DNA of 64,000 bases. Source: Mesostigma viride. Lineage: Eukaryota > Streptophyta > Mesostigmatophyceae > Mesostigmatales > Mesostigmataceae. Position numbers and translations under genes: made by a program. The notes beneath the pieces were generated by a model. The model made no database searches and was not told the DNA's origin. It saw only the letters and a program-made list of their open reading frames with translations. This document shows, piece by piece, positions 9,512 to 20,845 of this stretch. The stretch's first letter is position 1. Each line of letters starts with the position of its first letter. Where the stretch lies: contig RPFO01000104.1 of the NCBI GenBank assembly GCA_009746045.1, forward strand, positions 7,339,750 through 7,403,749. Reading direction: 5' to 3'.

Positions 9512-10867
9512 AGTGTCCGATAGCTCAATATTTCAGGAGGTTGACCAACTGGCGTCGAACAGCTGTGGCCGGCTCAACAGGCAGAATCCTCCGCGGAGCC
9601 AATTTGGAGCCACGTGGGAAAATATATGAGCTCAATGGCAAGATGCAGCTGCGTCTTTTTCTGCAAATTCGCTCCCTGCTCACTATCAGTGAATTCGCCC
9701 CCTCGGTAGAAAAGTTCCACCGGGCACTTGGCTTAGTAGGGACGCCGAGTCCAGCGATTTATCTGCAAATGGATGCCCGTTCGCATGAAAGCGTCACCCA
9801 AATGACAACAGAAACCCCCAGTTGCCATTTGCTTAGGCATCGGAGATGAATAAAAGCAAACATATTACATTCAGCAAAAGACATCCTGTACTTCAGCGAA
9901 ACGAAATCCTGTCATAAAATGGTATCACAGCACTTCAGAAAGAAAGAAAGCATATGAAGCATGCGCCTCTACGGCAGCATGCGCCTCTACGGCCCTGAGA
10001 GGACGGCAATTGGCAGGTTGTCTAATCGTCGGGCGTTACCATTGAATCAGGTGAGATTGTGAAGACAACTTGCGGGGGAAAAAACGCGGATAAGAAGTGA
10101 CATTTGGCAACGAAAATCATCAAACATTACCTGCAAGCTCGGTCAGATCGAAATGCCGAGCCAATATGTTGCGATGACACCATGTCGCCTTTGGCAGCAG
10201 AACTGAAGAATTCTTAATTGAGAGGCAGAGTTCCACGAACTTGTACACCTGGGCAGTGGGCAGTGGGCGCCATAACATTTGATTACCTAGAAATGGGTCG
10301 CGGTGACGTCGGTATGCGTCATCTCGGCTTTGTCAGCTAGGTATCGTAGGCTTGCACAGGCCTTTGAACGGCGTGACTTTCGCGCCAAAATGCCAAAATA
10401 CCTGAACCTGTTGTTGTTGTTGTTGTTGTTGCCCACGGTCCGCTATAGTGTATTGCCACGTGTCTCCCCAGCGTGCACTCTGTGTCCGGCGCGGCGGGCC
10501 CTCTCCAGGTGTGCCGCAGATGTGCCTCCGTGTCGCACGGCAGAAGTTTTCTTGCTGCTCAGTTTTTGCCCTGCCGAGCTGGACACAGACCATCGCCGAG
10601 GCGTTGCCTCCGCATTTTCTGTGGCAGGTTCGTCGCATAAATTGTTACCGTATTTCACCATGCTCACACCACAGAAGGTTTGTGAGACTGCAATTTAATA
10701 GCAGTCGCCCTCCGGCTTAATATCAGTCGTCCCATTTCCAGTCTTCGCGAATGTCTATTGCATATCGATTTTTGGGCGGGTGGGCAGTGTGACGGGGCGG
10801 CTGACATTGAGGCCGGCGTGATAGCGGACCTCCCGCATACCCGAGTCCGCACTATTATACCTTGAAA
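9512..10867. other. Divergent intergenic region between LRR and PPR genes
   Basis: Presumed to hold both promoters and 5' UTRs. A (GTT)n run of about eight units lies at 10408-10431, with AG-rich patches near 9938-9960 and a short imperfect duplication, GCATGCGCCTCTACGGC, at 9960-9995. No clear TATA element or gene is seen. Confidence 0.4.
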
Positions 10868-13800
10868 ATGAGGGCCGTGTTGCGAGCCTGGCAGCATGCC
10901 CGGGGTAGCGGCATCTCCCTCGTGGACTGCTTGGGGGACGCACGAGTGTCTCGGGCGGTTCTTGCGCAGCTGATGCACGACTCTTTCCCTACGGCAACCC
11001 TGTCCAATGGTGGCTTACCTTCAGAGGCTGCCAGGCAGCTGGGAACCTGCGCGTCCTTTCCGAATGCCGCTGACAGGACCGCCACTACCGCCGGTCTGCG
11101 GGCAGCCTTGCTACTACCACCCGCCAGGACTTTCAGCACCGCCGAAACCTCGCATTCCACAACAAGCGGCGAGGGCGCGGAAAAAACGGAGGCGCGTGCC
11201 AGCAGCGCAGCCGGCACCGCGGCCGCGGTCGACGGCCCGTCAAAGTCGAACACGCCTGCTCGACCCGCGAACCCAAATTTCACCCCCAAAGAGCTGACTG
11301 CGATGGAGACGACGTCAGGTCTCAACAACCTTCTGGAGCGCCTCTACGACACGGGCCACCTCTTCAACGTCAAGGTCGCGTACGCGATTGCCAAGGCAAA
11401 GCCCACGTTTTCGCCCAACTCGCGCACGTACAGCCTGGTCATCCTCTCCCAGGCCATGCTCAAAGTGGACCCCAACCGTCTCTACCGTTACCTGGAGGAC
11501 GCCAGGGAGTACCATGTGACCCCTCAGCTGGCGGCATATAACAAAATCCTCCAGGGCTGCGCGGCGCGCGACGACCGCCACCTGCTGGCTGAGCGCGTGC
11601 TGCATGAGATGGACGCCGCGGGCGTGCAGCCGGACCGTGTCTCCCTCTCCAAGGCCGTCCAGGCTCTCTGCAACGGCCGCCAGCTCGACAAGGCCATTGC
11701 GCTGAACGACCGGTTGCGCGCGTGGCTTCAGGCCGAGGGGTCCCCGCTGAACGAGAGCGTCCTCTACTACTGCTACCCGCGCCTGCTCGAGTGCTGTGTG
11801 GCCGTCAAGGCCTACGACGCCGCCCTCAAGGTGCTCGAGGCGGCGGGGCAGGACGGCGTCCAGGTCCCCGTGCGCGCCATCGTGGATGTGCTGGTGGCGG
11901 TCGCCAGTGGGAACCACATGGACCTGACCCAGCTGTTGCTGCGCATGGTCATCGATGCCCGGCAGGCCGTGCCGGAGGCCAGTCTACTGCCGGTGCTCCA
12001 AGCGGCCGCCCGCAACGCCGACGTGGCCATGGCAGGTGATGTGTGGCGGCACCTGACCTGGTCCCTCACCCACGGCGCGCCGGCCCTGGACAACAAACGC
12101 AGGTTCCTAAACCTGGAAAAGTCGGTGCCCGCTCCTTCATCCGCCATCCCCAGTAAGGCCATCCTCGGCGCGCCCCCTGTGAAACCCAGGGCAGAGAGTT
12201 ACGCCGCCATGGTGTGGGCGTACGCGGCGGCCGACGATGCGGCGTCGGCGTTCCGTGCATTGTCAGATCTGTTCGCGGCGCATCCTGGCCAGGTGGCGAG
12301 CTTTGGCGCGACCCAGGCGGCGGATGCGGTCGTGCGCGCCTGCAGCCGCAACGTGGAGGTGCTGGACCAGGTGGGTGGCCTTCAGCAGTCAGTTGTCCTA
12401 GGCCAGGTGGGTTGTGGTGAAGGTCCTTAGACCCGGTGAATTGCCGCTTGGGGTGTGATACCCGGTGGAGGGCCTGCACTCAGGTAGGGCCAGGTGCCAG
12501 CGTGGCATGGGAGCGTCGTTGGACTGAGTGGGTCGCCGTTAGTAGTTAGTTGTCTTGGACCAGGATTGCTGCCTGCAGTGGTGCTGGAACAGGTTGGTTG
12601 TGGTAGAGTGGGGGGTTAGCAGCATGCTTATAAGTGGTGGGCTTAGTCAGCGGTGAAGCAAAAGTGGGCTGGGGTGGAGGGGGGTCGCATCATTGCCATC
12701 CATCCTGGAAAATTGGATTTCGACAACTGTCTTATGAGGGGTGCCTTGCGCATGGGTCGTCGATCCGAGTAGCAGCAGGTTCACTGTATGGGCCTATGGG
12801 AGTTGCAGCAGCTTCACTGCATGGGAGTAGCCAGACCGTAGCGCAGCGTCACAGTAGTGTGTACGAAAGCTATCTTAATGTGGGGCGACCTTGAGTAGCA
12901 GTATGGTCTCAGTAGGTCCATCATCATCCTGGCGTGTGCAGCACATGGTTGACACCGGTAAGGATGGGGGTCGGGAATGCTTCTTGTGCCCATCAAAGTT
13001 GCCGTCGTGGGTGCCAAGCGCCCTTGTGCGTGGCGTGGGTACCAAGCGCCCTTGTGGCAGAGCATATGGTAATGAATGTCTGAGTTTGTGGGTTATGGTT
13101 TTGTTTGCTTGTCTACTCTGATCTCTCCATCCCATTCCCTTACTACCCATTCGCTCACCCATTACTGCCTTGTCCTTCATCCCTGTACCTCCTTGTGCTG
13201 TTTGGCCCCTCCCGCCCACCCATCGACGCCTCCGCGTTCTTGCTGACACCCTCCACAACCCCCTTGACCCACCCGTTCACCGGCTGCACCCCCTGGCTCC
13301 ACCCCCCGCGCCCACTCACCCGCTCCGCCCTCCCATTCCATGCTCGACCCCCCCCCCAGGCCTACTTTGCGCTGGTGGACATGCACAACAAGGGCGTCGA
13401 CCGCGTTTCGCTGACCCACCTCCACCTGGTGCTGCGTGGCTGCGCCAATCTGGGGGATGCCAGCCGCGCCGCGGAGACATTTTCGGAGATCAGCAACACG
13501 TTCGGCCTGTCACCGAGCCTGGAGTCGTACCACATACTCATCGAGCTCAACAGCGCGCTGCAGCGGGTGCGTGCCCCCATCGCATGCTCTGCCCTATCAG
13601 TTCTACAGTTTTCCTATCTGTGTTGTATCTTATCTATGTCGTTTTATGTCCTTCAGTTTATCCTATCTATGTCGTTTAATGTCCTTCAGTTTATCCTATC
13701 TATGTCGTTTTGTGTCCTTCAGTTTGTCCTATCTATGTCGTATTTTGTCCCACAGTTTATCCTCTTTACGTTGTTTTTCGTCCTGCAGTTTATCCTGTTT

Positions 13801-15268
13801 ATGTTATTCTCTGTTGGCTATCCTATTTCATGGTGTACCAATGTATTGTCTTATCAATGGTGAGCGCTGGGGATTGTGGGGGTCGTGGGTGAACCCTGGG
13901 TGTGCAAATAAAAATTCTTTGGCTCTGGGAGAAGCCTTTATATGATCCCACGCACGCCTCTTGATTTCCAAGCTTATATGTGGCCTCTGGAGGATCGATG
14001 GGGCAGCCTTACGGCATCCGCTACGCTTTTGCTACTTCCTGGTGTATTGCACCCACAGTTGGGCCTGCACCATGATGCGGAGAGAGTCCTCTGTGGCCTG
14101 CCCACTTGAGGCAGTACCAGAGAAGCTAGGGCGGCGGCCGTCCTCCTTGTTGTGTTTAGGAGTTGAAAGTTTCTTTATTGGTACCCACATGGTGTAAGCA
14201 CTCTTTTGTTAATTAAGGATCAGCAATGAAGCGGGTGCGTGGCCTATCGTATCAACCACCCGCCTATCTCGCGTGGCCTATCTCTTCAACTCGTTTGTGA
14301 AGGGCTGTTCGCTTGTGAATGGCCTCATGAATTGTGCTGCAGCGAGTGCCCGTGTGCACTTGTTTGGGTGGGTCGGTGGTCCGGCTGTACCTGGCCCGGC
14401 TGGAGGTGGCGGGTTCTCCTTCCCCTTGTCTATCCGAGCTGTCTCATGGACTGTGCGCTCGAGGGTTGCCAAATGAGAACCCTGGCTGCGCGTGCGTACG
14501 CTGGGCGGTTTGTGTGATGGGTAAGGGGGGAGGACGTCTTGGGGAGACGTCCACGATATCTTGATTGGGGAATTCAGTGCTCCGTGGTCCCCCAACGGGG
14601 ACACGAGACTACTTACTTAGTTACTTAGTTACTTGCTTACTTACTTACTTCAATCAGGGGGGAGGACGTGCGGGTGGTCACATTTACGGGCATCGTCTGT
14701 TTCGGGCGAGTGATCACCCGGTAGCCTGCATGTCCTTCCTCTCCCTCTCTAGTGCCAAACGTACTCCCTCTCTAGTGCCAAACGTCGTATTGCGGGCATG
14801 CCACATGCATGCTCTGTGTGGCTACTTCCTTTTTCTGACATGTCACTGTTTATTTCCCGCCAAACCCTACATGGCCATGATGGGCATGCATGGACCTGCC
14901 TGCAGCCGGCGGAAGTGGCGGCGGTCTACGAGCACATGACCACGCAGGGACATGTGGCGCCGACAAAGGCCACCTACGAGCTGCTGGTGAAGGCTTGCGT
15001 GACGGCAGGGGATTTGGAGGTGGCGGTGGCGGCGGCCGAGGCCCTCATGAATGCTGGCATCCGCTGCTCCCCCGCGCTGTTGGACCTGCTACAGCAGCAC
15101 GCGATGAAGACAAGCAGAGAGCTGGTGCTGCGCGTGAAGATGTTCATGCACAAGCAGGGGTTGCTCAACGGGCGCGCGCTTCACATGGACTTGATGCACC
15201 GCCTCGTGAACCACAGGCAGGATGCGGCCAGCCTGCCACCCAGCAAGGATGCCACGGTTTCTGCGTGA
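10868..15268 (+). CDS. Pentatricopeptide repeat (PPR) protein, probably organellar
   Basis: Three exons join in phase 0: 10868-12370, 13360-13566 and 14906-15268, giving 690 codons. Donors are CAG/gtgggt and CGG/gtgcgt, acceptors ccccag and ctgcag. The first ATG is at 10868; the frame opens six bases earlier at a TTG. The N-terminus (MRAVLRAWQHARGSG..., rich in R, A, S, T to ~130) looks like a mitochondrial or plastid transit peptide. From ~150 onward there are degenerate 35-residue helical hairpins such as TYSLVILSQAMLKVDPNRLY, YNKILQGCAARDDRHLLAER and VLHEMDAAGVQPDRVSLSKA. Exon 2 (AYFALVDMHNKGVDRVSL) and exon 3 (TYELLVKACVTAGDLEVAVA) continue the array. PPR proteins bind organellar RNA and act in its processing, stability or translation. 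No PLS, DYW or SMR domain is seen. Intron 2 carries two retroelement 3' ends and a minisatellite. Confidence 0.9.
12371..13359 (+). other. PPR intron 1
   Basis: A 989-base intron with no gene inside. It has GTGGTG-rich imperfect repeats early on, a local duplication of CCAAGCGCCCTTGTG at 13014-13055, and a long pyrimidine tract running into the acceptor at 13359. Confidence 0.7.
13613..13830 (+). repeat. 33-bp minisatellite in PPR intron 2
   Basis: Six to seven imperfect copies of a ~33-base pyrimidine-rich unit (TATCCTATCTATGTCGTTTT then ATGTCCTTCAGT). Each unit carries a polypyrimidine-CAG resembling a splice acceptor. The unit length is a multiple of three, so the plus strand stays open through the array. 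Confidence 0.8.
13960..14215 (+). mobile_element. Family C element, copy 1 (in PPR intron 2)
   Basis: Homologous to 32860-33260 (+) and 17665-17960 (-). Shared blocks include GTATTGCACCCACAGTTG, GAGAGAGTCCTCTGTGGCCT, AGAGAAGCTAGGGCG and TTTATTGGTACCCACATG, followed by a TTAATTAA tail. No coding capacity. The terminal hairpin shared with LINE-B is decayed in this copy but visible at 17670-17688. Confidence 0.65.
14570..14655 (+). repeat. Class-1 retroelement 3' end with covarying hairpin and (ACTT)n tail
   Basis: GCTCCGTGG, stem TCCCC, loop CAAC, stem GGGGA, then CACGAG, followed by about ten ACTT-type repeats. It has the same CTC-c-GTG-x-stem-CAAC-stem-CAC-GAG layout as the LINE-A hairpin, but two stem base pairs are exchanged together and the tail is ACTT rather than TTAA. 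Little else of the element remains. Confidence 0.6.
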
Positions 15269-15640
15269 AGGACATAAAAGGCTGGTTGTCTCCTTGATAA
15301 TTGATCGGGAGATGTATGCCAAGAGCCATCAGTGGGTGTCACCTACCGAGCCGTCATGAGGAGAGCCAGGGGGTCACTTTCCGAGCCGTCAGGAGGAGAG
15401 GGAGGGTGACCCAGGGCTTGCTGGCACCGGCACGAACATTGTGGACTGAGTTCTCATGATGGGATTGGTATAGTCTGCGACAAGTACGTGGCGAAGGGCG
15501 AGCTGGCTGCATCGCGAGGGTTGGCGTTGTCATCCTATCTATGATCTCGGCGTACATAAATTATTAAATTACACGCGGCACGCCCCGTTGGGAAGCCACG
15601 GAGCAATAAGCCTGGCGTGCATACATGGGTATGCATGCAT
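15269..15640. other. PPR 3' flank
   Basis: Probable 3' UTR of the PPR gene. It includes GGTTGTCTCCTTGATAATTG at 15279-15298, resembling a 15-base PLE 3' terminus, and a decayed minus-strand class-1 3' end (TTAAATTAC...CCCCGTTGGGAAGCCACGGAG) near 15565-15605. No further gene. Confidence 0.4.
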
Positions 15641-15644
15641 GTAT

Positions 15645-16222
15645 GTTGATATTTCAACAAACAAGGCTACACATTTCCATCTCCATTCATATGCATCATC
15701 ATGAACGACGGGCGTTATGTCCTCACCTGGCGTGCAACAGGCCGCGCGCGGCAGGGTCGCCACCCGTAGACTTTTCGTGATAGACTCGGCATGGACATGT
15801 GCTACCCTAGACGTGATGGGCTCACACCCGGGCAGCCTCCTGGTTTGCCTGTAACATGGAGGCAGATGGTACGCAAGGATAGATGGCAAGTAGTGATTTC
15901 AAAGGAGACCACCCCCAAGTCTGTGCGGGCTCCGCATGTGACCGCGCATGCCAGAATTCATAGCGATTCAGGCCGTGGTGCCCACAACCCTGTAACTACC
16001 TAGCACCTAGAGCATCATCCATTCCATCCCATGTTCCCCTCCCACTGAGGACTTATGCTCACGTGACGCAGTCGATCACGTGTCTATTAATTAATTTATT
16101 ATTAATTAATATCTATCATGAACGACTCGAACACGCGGACAAGATAACGGCAAGCTCGAGCTACCATGGTCCGGATTCTCCCGATTTCTGGCATGCGCTG
16201 GTTGTCTCCTTGACATTCTGAG
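15645..16222 (+). mobile_element. PLE 3' fragment, interrupted by LINE-B copy B1
   Basis: 15645-15709 and 16115-16222 together match the PLE tail at 20690-20845. They are separated by B1 with duplicated ATCATGAACGAC. The terminal block CCATGGTCCGGATTCTCCCG through GGTTGTCTCCTTGA is intact. Confidence 0.7.
15710..16114 (+). mobile_element. LINE-B copy B1, 5'-truncated
   Basis: 405 bases flanked by the exact 12-base duplication ATCATGAACGAC (15698-15709, 16115-16126). It contains the last ~100 codons of the LINE-B RT protein (DRLGMDMCYPRRDGLTPGQP, WRQMVRKDRWQVV), the 3' UTR (CCATCCCATGTTCCCCTCCC), the class-2 hairpin at 16060-16082 with two extra loop bases, and a TTAA-type tail. Confidence 0.85.
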
Positions 16223-16334
16223 CTACAACCTGCAGGTGGGGGATGTAAACTGCCACCGGTACTCTGGGTGCACAACTTGGTGCACCTGCACTGCACTGGC
16301 CATTAATTAATTAATTAGGAACATAACTCCTTTC

Positions 16335-16770
16335 ATTTGTTTTCACCTTTGCGGAGTGTCTGATCAGAATATACGCTTGGCTGATTTCGATAGTACCGGC
16401 TACGCCCCCTTCTACTCAAAGAAGGATTCAGCCGTGTTCAGCCCGTCTCACGGTGCGAGACTGAACAAGTCTCGCGTGCAGACACGTGTGTAGTACTCCT
16501 ACACACAGATCTCGAGTGATTTATCTAGTACCAAATCCGAAAGGCTTGCATCACTCCCCGGACAGGAGAACTTTTGCGGATGACTGTAGGTGTAAGTTGG
16601 CGATGCCATGGTAACCGGAGACGTCCGTCCTATAGTCAGCGAAATTGATGCGAGAGGTCCCCAGTTCGATTCCGGTCAGATTCATTTGCAGATCGCGTTT
16701 TTCCGCGTTTTCCGCGGCCCGGCACTGACCGCAAATGGTTTTCACCTTTGCGGAGTGTCTGATCAGAAAA
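16335..16770 (+). mobile_element. tRNA-like SINE (family S), copies at 16335-16375 and 16490-16770
   Basis: The main copy holds CCTATAGTCAGCGAAATTG (box A-like), then AGGTCCCCAGTTCGATTCCG (box B-like, GTTCGATTC), which together suggest a tRNA-derived RNA polymerase III promoter. It ends with TTCACCTTTGCGGAGTGTCT plus GATCAGAA; that 3' segment alone also occurs at 16335-16375. Other copies: 29025-29187 and 33295-34600. No protein is encoded. The T-stem pairs imperfectly, so a functional tRNA is unlikely. Confidence 0.65.
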
Positions 16771-16772
16771 TA

Positions 16773-17665
16773 ACTCCGTTGGGAGTATATGTAGCACATA
16801 GCCCTTGACAAGGGGCATATGGCCTATGATACATTCTAAGCTACTTCCTGCAAGGGTGGGAATGTAAACGACACTTGCTATAGGTGCACCAGGGCACCTG
16901 CACCCTCATGATGTTCACACTATGCCCAGCTAAGGGGGAGTATGTCGTGTGGGGGAAGATCATCATGGCTATACAAGAGCTAGGGCATGGCATAGATCAG
17001 AATACAAGAGCTAGGGCATGGCATCTCAGCAGAGAGCGGCTCTCTGCATGGGCACAGCATAACTAAATAAAGCTAGGCATCATCTGGAGTGTGGCACATC
17101 ATAGGCGCACATGTACATGGCTAAATAATACTCGCGAATCAGCTGGTATAGAGCCTGTAGGAGGCTTACATGAACATGGCCACGGTCTATCTATTCTACA
17201 CTACTGCTGCTGTATTCCCCTAAGCTGGGGCGTCTGGAGTCGTTGGGGCCGAGGGGGTCGCATGCCAGGGCTTGTGGCCGACGTAGATGGCCGCCCCCTT
17301 CCAGTACACCGGCTGCCCCGCCTTGGTCTGCCGGAGCTGGAGGTAGGTCGGCCATAGCTCCCGTCGCCGTTGTTGCTGCGCCCTGGAGGGTCAAGTCGTC
17401 GTCCAGGGTGAAGAGAGTCTTCTCGAGCCGCTTGCGGCGTCGGAGAAAAGAAATCTTGTCCGCCGGGTTCTTAATTAAAGGTTAGAAGGAGCGGGGGCGC
17501 CCCTGCCTTACCCCGCGCGCGGGGAAGGCGGTGGGCGACCAGCTCAATCTCACCAGTAAGGCCCATGCGACCAAGGATTTCTCTCTCAAACGCTCGCGCA
17601 TGCTTCTCAGAATTCTCACCTTCCACCATGGCGAAGTTCTTGACGATGACGTTAATAAGCACGTG
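16773..17665 (-). mobile_element. O element copy 3, 5'-truncated
   Basis: In element orientation: ORF1 C-terminal part (17665-17210), 3' UTR nearly collinear with copy 2, and hairpin ACTCC-CAAC-GGAGT (16773-16786). ORF1 keeps NVIVKNFAMVEGENSEK and LTGEIELVAHRLPRARGK but is shifted by short insertions near 17470 (TTAATTAAAGG) and 17383. It abuts the SINE on the left and family C on the right. Confidence 0.75.
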
Positions 17666-17960
17666 ACTGCGTCACGTGGGTGCCAATACAGAGTATATAA
17701 TAAAGGAACCTTCAACCCTATATACACAGCGAGAAGGAGAGAGGGCGCCCTAGCTTCTCTCACTGCCGCAAGTGGGCAGGCCACCGAGCGCTCTCTCCAC
17801 GGCATGGTGCATCATGCCGGGGCGCAACACTGTGGGTGCAATGCAACCAGTGCAATACCATATTATGTAGGTAGGCTGACGCATAGCTTATGCGACAAAT
17901 GTGAGGTGCCGGGCTCAAGACGTCGGCTAATTAAGGCGCAAGCTGATGACCACAAGGTGC
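17665..17960 (-). mobile_element. Family C element, copy 2
   Basis: Minus-strand copy of the 13960 and 32860 repeats, starting with the perfect class-2 hairpin CACGTGACTGCGTCACGTG (17670-17688) that LINE-B also carries. It has no tail here because it directly abuts O copy 3. Confidence 0.65.
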
Positions 17961-18059
17961 CATAGCTAATTGCATGCAGGTACTATAACGCTGTGCGCTA
18001 ATATCGTTTCAAGTGCTGTAATGCCTAAGGCTCCTATCCCATAATCGATTGCCCCCGGC

Positions 18060-19410
18060 CATGGCCGGGTGCAAACAGTCCTACCGGCCTAATCTATCTA
18101 GATCAGCTACCTACAACATCTATCTAAACAACATCACTAGCTACAACATCTATCTAAACAACAGCACGCTACCCTAGAGCCGGGAGCTGTCTGGCGTGCC
18201 TCCCGCGGGTTTGCACACGCGGGCGCTTCCCCACAGGGGGGGGCTCGTTGTCCTCTATGACCTGCGCCCACTTGGCCTTGTCCATCATCTTAATTTTGCA
18301 AATCACGGAGAGGCCTAGCTAGGCCCCCCATGTCGACTCGACTAGCTGTTCTTTGAAAGTGCGGGCCTTGCGGCGTCTAACATCACGGGGCCCGGCCCAC
18401 GTCACTGGAGGTGGCAGCCAGGCTGGGCTGGTCGCAGTCCCACGGGGGGGCCGACGTGAGGTGTCTTAGTATACCTGGTTGGTGCGAGCTAGGTGCCCTA
18501 CGAGCTGCAGGCGCCGCTGCTTGATGGTGCTGGTGATATCTGGCATGCCAAGGTACACTGAGGTCCTCATTGCGGACGTGCGCAGCATATCCTACTCTGA
18601 AAATGGATCTCAGCATATGTTGGTGACCGCGCCGTCCAGCCTGCGGGCCAGATCGGCGGTAAGGGTCCATGTCTCGGCCCCATACGTGAGAACAGGAAGG
18701 ACGAGGACCTTGAACATGTCCTGTTTCTCGATCTTGCCCAGGGGCTTGCGCCACAGGGCCCGGTATTGGCGTAACGCGTGCCAGGCAAGGGAGATGCGGT
18801 GCATGGTCCACATCGGCCTCGCAGCTGGGATCGAGCAGGCTGCCCAGCAGCTTGACACGGTCCCGATACAGGACTCGAGAGCCGTCAAGGAGAAAGAGGT
18901 CGGGCGGTGAGTGGGTGAGCCCAACCGCCAGAGCCTTGGGCTTCTTGCTGACCTCAAGCCCCATGCACTGCACGGGCCTCGATAGCCAGGCAGTCAAGCC
19001 ACGTCTGCACGTGCCCAGTGTCCTCGAAGAGGGTGGTGTCGTCTGCGTAGATGATGTCCGCCAGCCGAATCTCCGTTTCCGCTCCGCCATATGCCAGACG
19101 TGGTTAGCAACCTGCACCCCTGGTTCCCTACCCACGATGCGGGCAAATCGCTTGCGTGCCTGAATCATTACGTATTCGACCACAATCATGAACAGGTAGG
19201 GCGACAGCACGCAGCCCTGCCACACACCCTTCTGTAAAGGGCATGGTGGCGTGGTCCCGTAAGAATTAGTGCGCATGCGCACCGAAGTGGTGGATCGACC
19301 CCTCATCATATGTACAGGTTGCGGATGACCTCCTCCTATGGCAGGGACGTCCTCTAAGTTGTACGTACGTCCCGTCGTACTGACCCACTGGCAAATTAAC
19401 TCGTGCATGT
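18060..19410 (-). mobile_element. LINE-A copy A2, RT palm to 3' UTR
   Basis: The longest LINE-A copy. It contains RT-palm sequence upstream of the other copies and the 3' UTR (CTACAACATCTATCTAAACA repeats) but lacks the terminal hairpin and tail, ending at ~18060 in a GGCCATGGCCGG palindrome. Confidence 0.7.
18383..19408 (-). pseudogene. LINE-A reverse transcriptase, frameshifted
   Basis: The open frame gives TTPPCPLQKGVWQGCVLSPY (RT box 4), VVEYVMIQARKRFARIVGRE, then CMGLEVSKKPKALAVGL and LDGSRVLYRDRVKLLGSLL. The catalytic LADIIYADD box is encoded at about 19035-19060 but in another frame; frame changes near 19060, 18960 and 18780 split the protein. LPVLTYGAETWTLTADLARR follows. The DD of the YADD box is present. 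Upstream fingers and any APE endonuclease are missing. Non-functional as it stands. Confidence 0.75.
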
Positions 19411-19589
19411 GCGCCCCGCACCGACGCGGCGCGGCCCGGACCTAGCTATGTGACACAATTGCTCGAGGATGCATGCAGGCCTTCAGGGATTATTATCTGT
19501 ACTCCGCGCCCGCATGATAGACAAGGAGAAATGGGCAGCTGCCGTCTGCAATAACGGCACATTCCTGTGCATGCATGGTGGGGCATGCT

Positions 19590-19945
19590 CTACTGTTTTC
19601 TCCCATCAGTGCACGGGCCCGCGGCCCATCGGTAGAATGCAGGGTAGAAGTCCTGCAGGTGGAGGTTATTGCCCCTGAGGATAGCCGCTACACTATACCG
19701 CCTCGTCTGCCATATACAGTATAGAGGACAGCTCAGATGAGCTAGGATTATATCCGGCCCTCTAGTAGTGACTATACTGTGTGTATAGTGGTTCCGGCAT
19801 GATGCCGACGATATAGTTGTAACTTTCGTGTACATGATCATTTTTCTAAAATGCTCAAGATTAGCATAGTACTCACTCCGTGGCATGCCCATGCGCATCT
19901 TACACGCAACTGACATGCGCAAGTATACTTACTTATGGCTAGCTG
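19590..19945. repeat. Repeat family E, copy 1
   Basis: Shares with 28585-28850 the blocks GGAGGTTATTGCCCCTGAGG, AGAGGACAGCTCAGATGAG and AGATTAGCATAGTACTCA, in the same order. Inverted copies lie at 59690-59856 and 60862-60970. A minus-strand frame of 110 codons runs across it without recognisable domains. Function unknown. Confidence 0.6.
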
Positions 19946-19959
19946 ATATCTTGCTCCGC

Positions 19960-20230
19960 CGCACGCGGGCTGCAACTTTAAGGCGGCTCCCCCACCAGTC
20001 CTGCTCACCTTCCCCTCCCGTGAGGACAGGCAGCGGTTCCTTTCTCGTCGCAAGAGGTTGCACGACCTCACCTGGCCGGACGCTGGACGATGATTACTGA
20101 CCCCCGCCCAGCAGCAGCAGCGACGCGACCTGTGGCCGGAATACCTCCGCCACAAGCAGGGCCCCCACTGAGAAGCCCAAGGTGTACTGCATGGAGGGGC
20201 GGGGACCTGATGATCAATTACAAGATGTGG
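19960..20230 (+). pseudogene. Degenerate LINE ORF1 C-terminal fragment, second lineage
   Basis: Plus-strand translation gives LLTFPSREDRQRFLSRRKRL, then AQQQQRRDLWPEYLRHKQ, aligning in order with LLTFKTPADKISFLRRRKRL and AQQQRRRELWPTYLQLRQ of the O-element ORF1. Stops at two points. The sequence is divergent enough to represent another ORF1 family. Confidence 0.55.
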
Positions 20231-20399
20231 ACGCCCCCTGCGGGCTAGAATAGCTAATTGTATAAAATATAGCCCTAGCTTGTATCCATTGGTAGTCACT
20301 GCCGCCATGCATGGCAGCCATACCTAGAATATTTGCCTGGCTGTGCCATACCTAGCCACGACTGCCACGTGCACCGCCAATGTTCATGCACACGATACA

Positions 20400-20845
20400 G
20401 GCAACCAGCCAAGTGCTGTCCTCCGGCTTTTTGCCTTTGCACCGTGTGCAGTTCTTGGACGTTTGGAATCATGGCATGGCTAACGTGATGACTGACTAGC
20501 TACCTTTTCAGTGGTTTTCCATTCGCGGGTATTTCCTCGTAAATGGTGGGAGAGCGATCGCAGCAATGGTGCTCACCACTAGACACTCCCGGCCAGTTAA
20601 GCTCGAAACACACGCCCTGATCAAGCATGCTGTTTCCGGCCCCACCGTCTACTAGGTCCTCTAGTCGCTCTACACGTAAGCCAGCCATAATTTCAATGCA
20701 CAAGGATACACATTTCCATCACCATTCATCTTCATCATCCTGAACGACTCGAACACGCGGACAAGATAACGGCAGGCTCGAGCTACCATGGTCCGGATTC
20801 TCCCGATTTCTGGCCTGCGCTGGTTGTCTCCTTGATATGTATATA
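20400..20845 (+). mobile_element. PLE 3' fragment, copy 2
   Basis: About 445 bases matching 1958-2400 in inverted orientation at high identity (e.g. GGCTTTTTGCCTTTGCAC, TGGGAGAGCGATCGCAGCAA). It ends in the conserved terminus GGTTGTCTCCTTGAT. 5'-truncated; no coding sequence. Confidence 0.75.

Noticed and set aside
16605-16700. Functional tRNA gene
   Set aside because: Box A- and box B-like motifs are present, but the T-stem pairs poorly, no clear anticodon arm is seen, and the unit recurs as a SINE.
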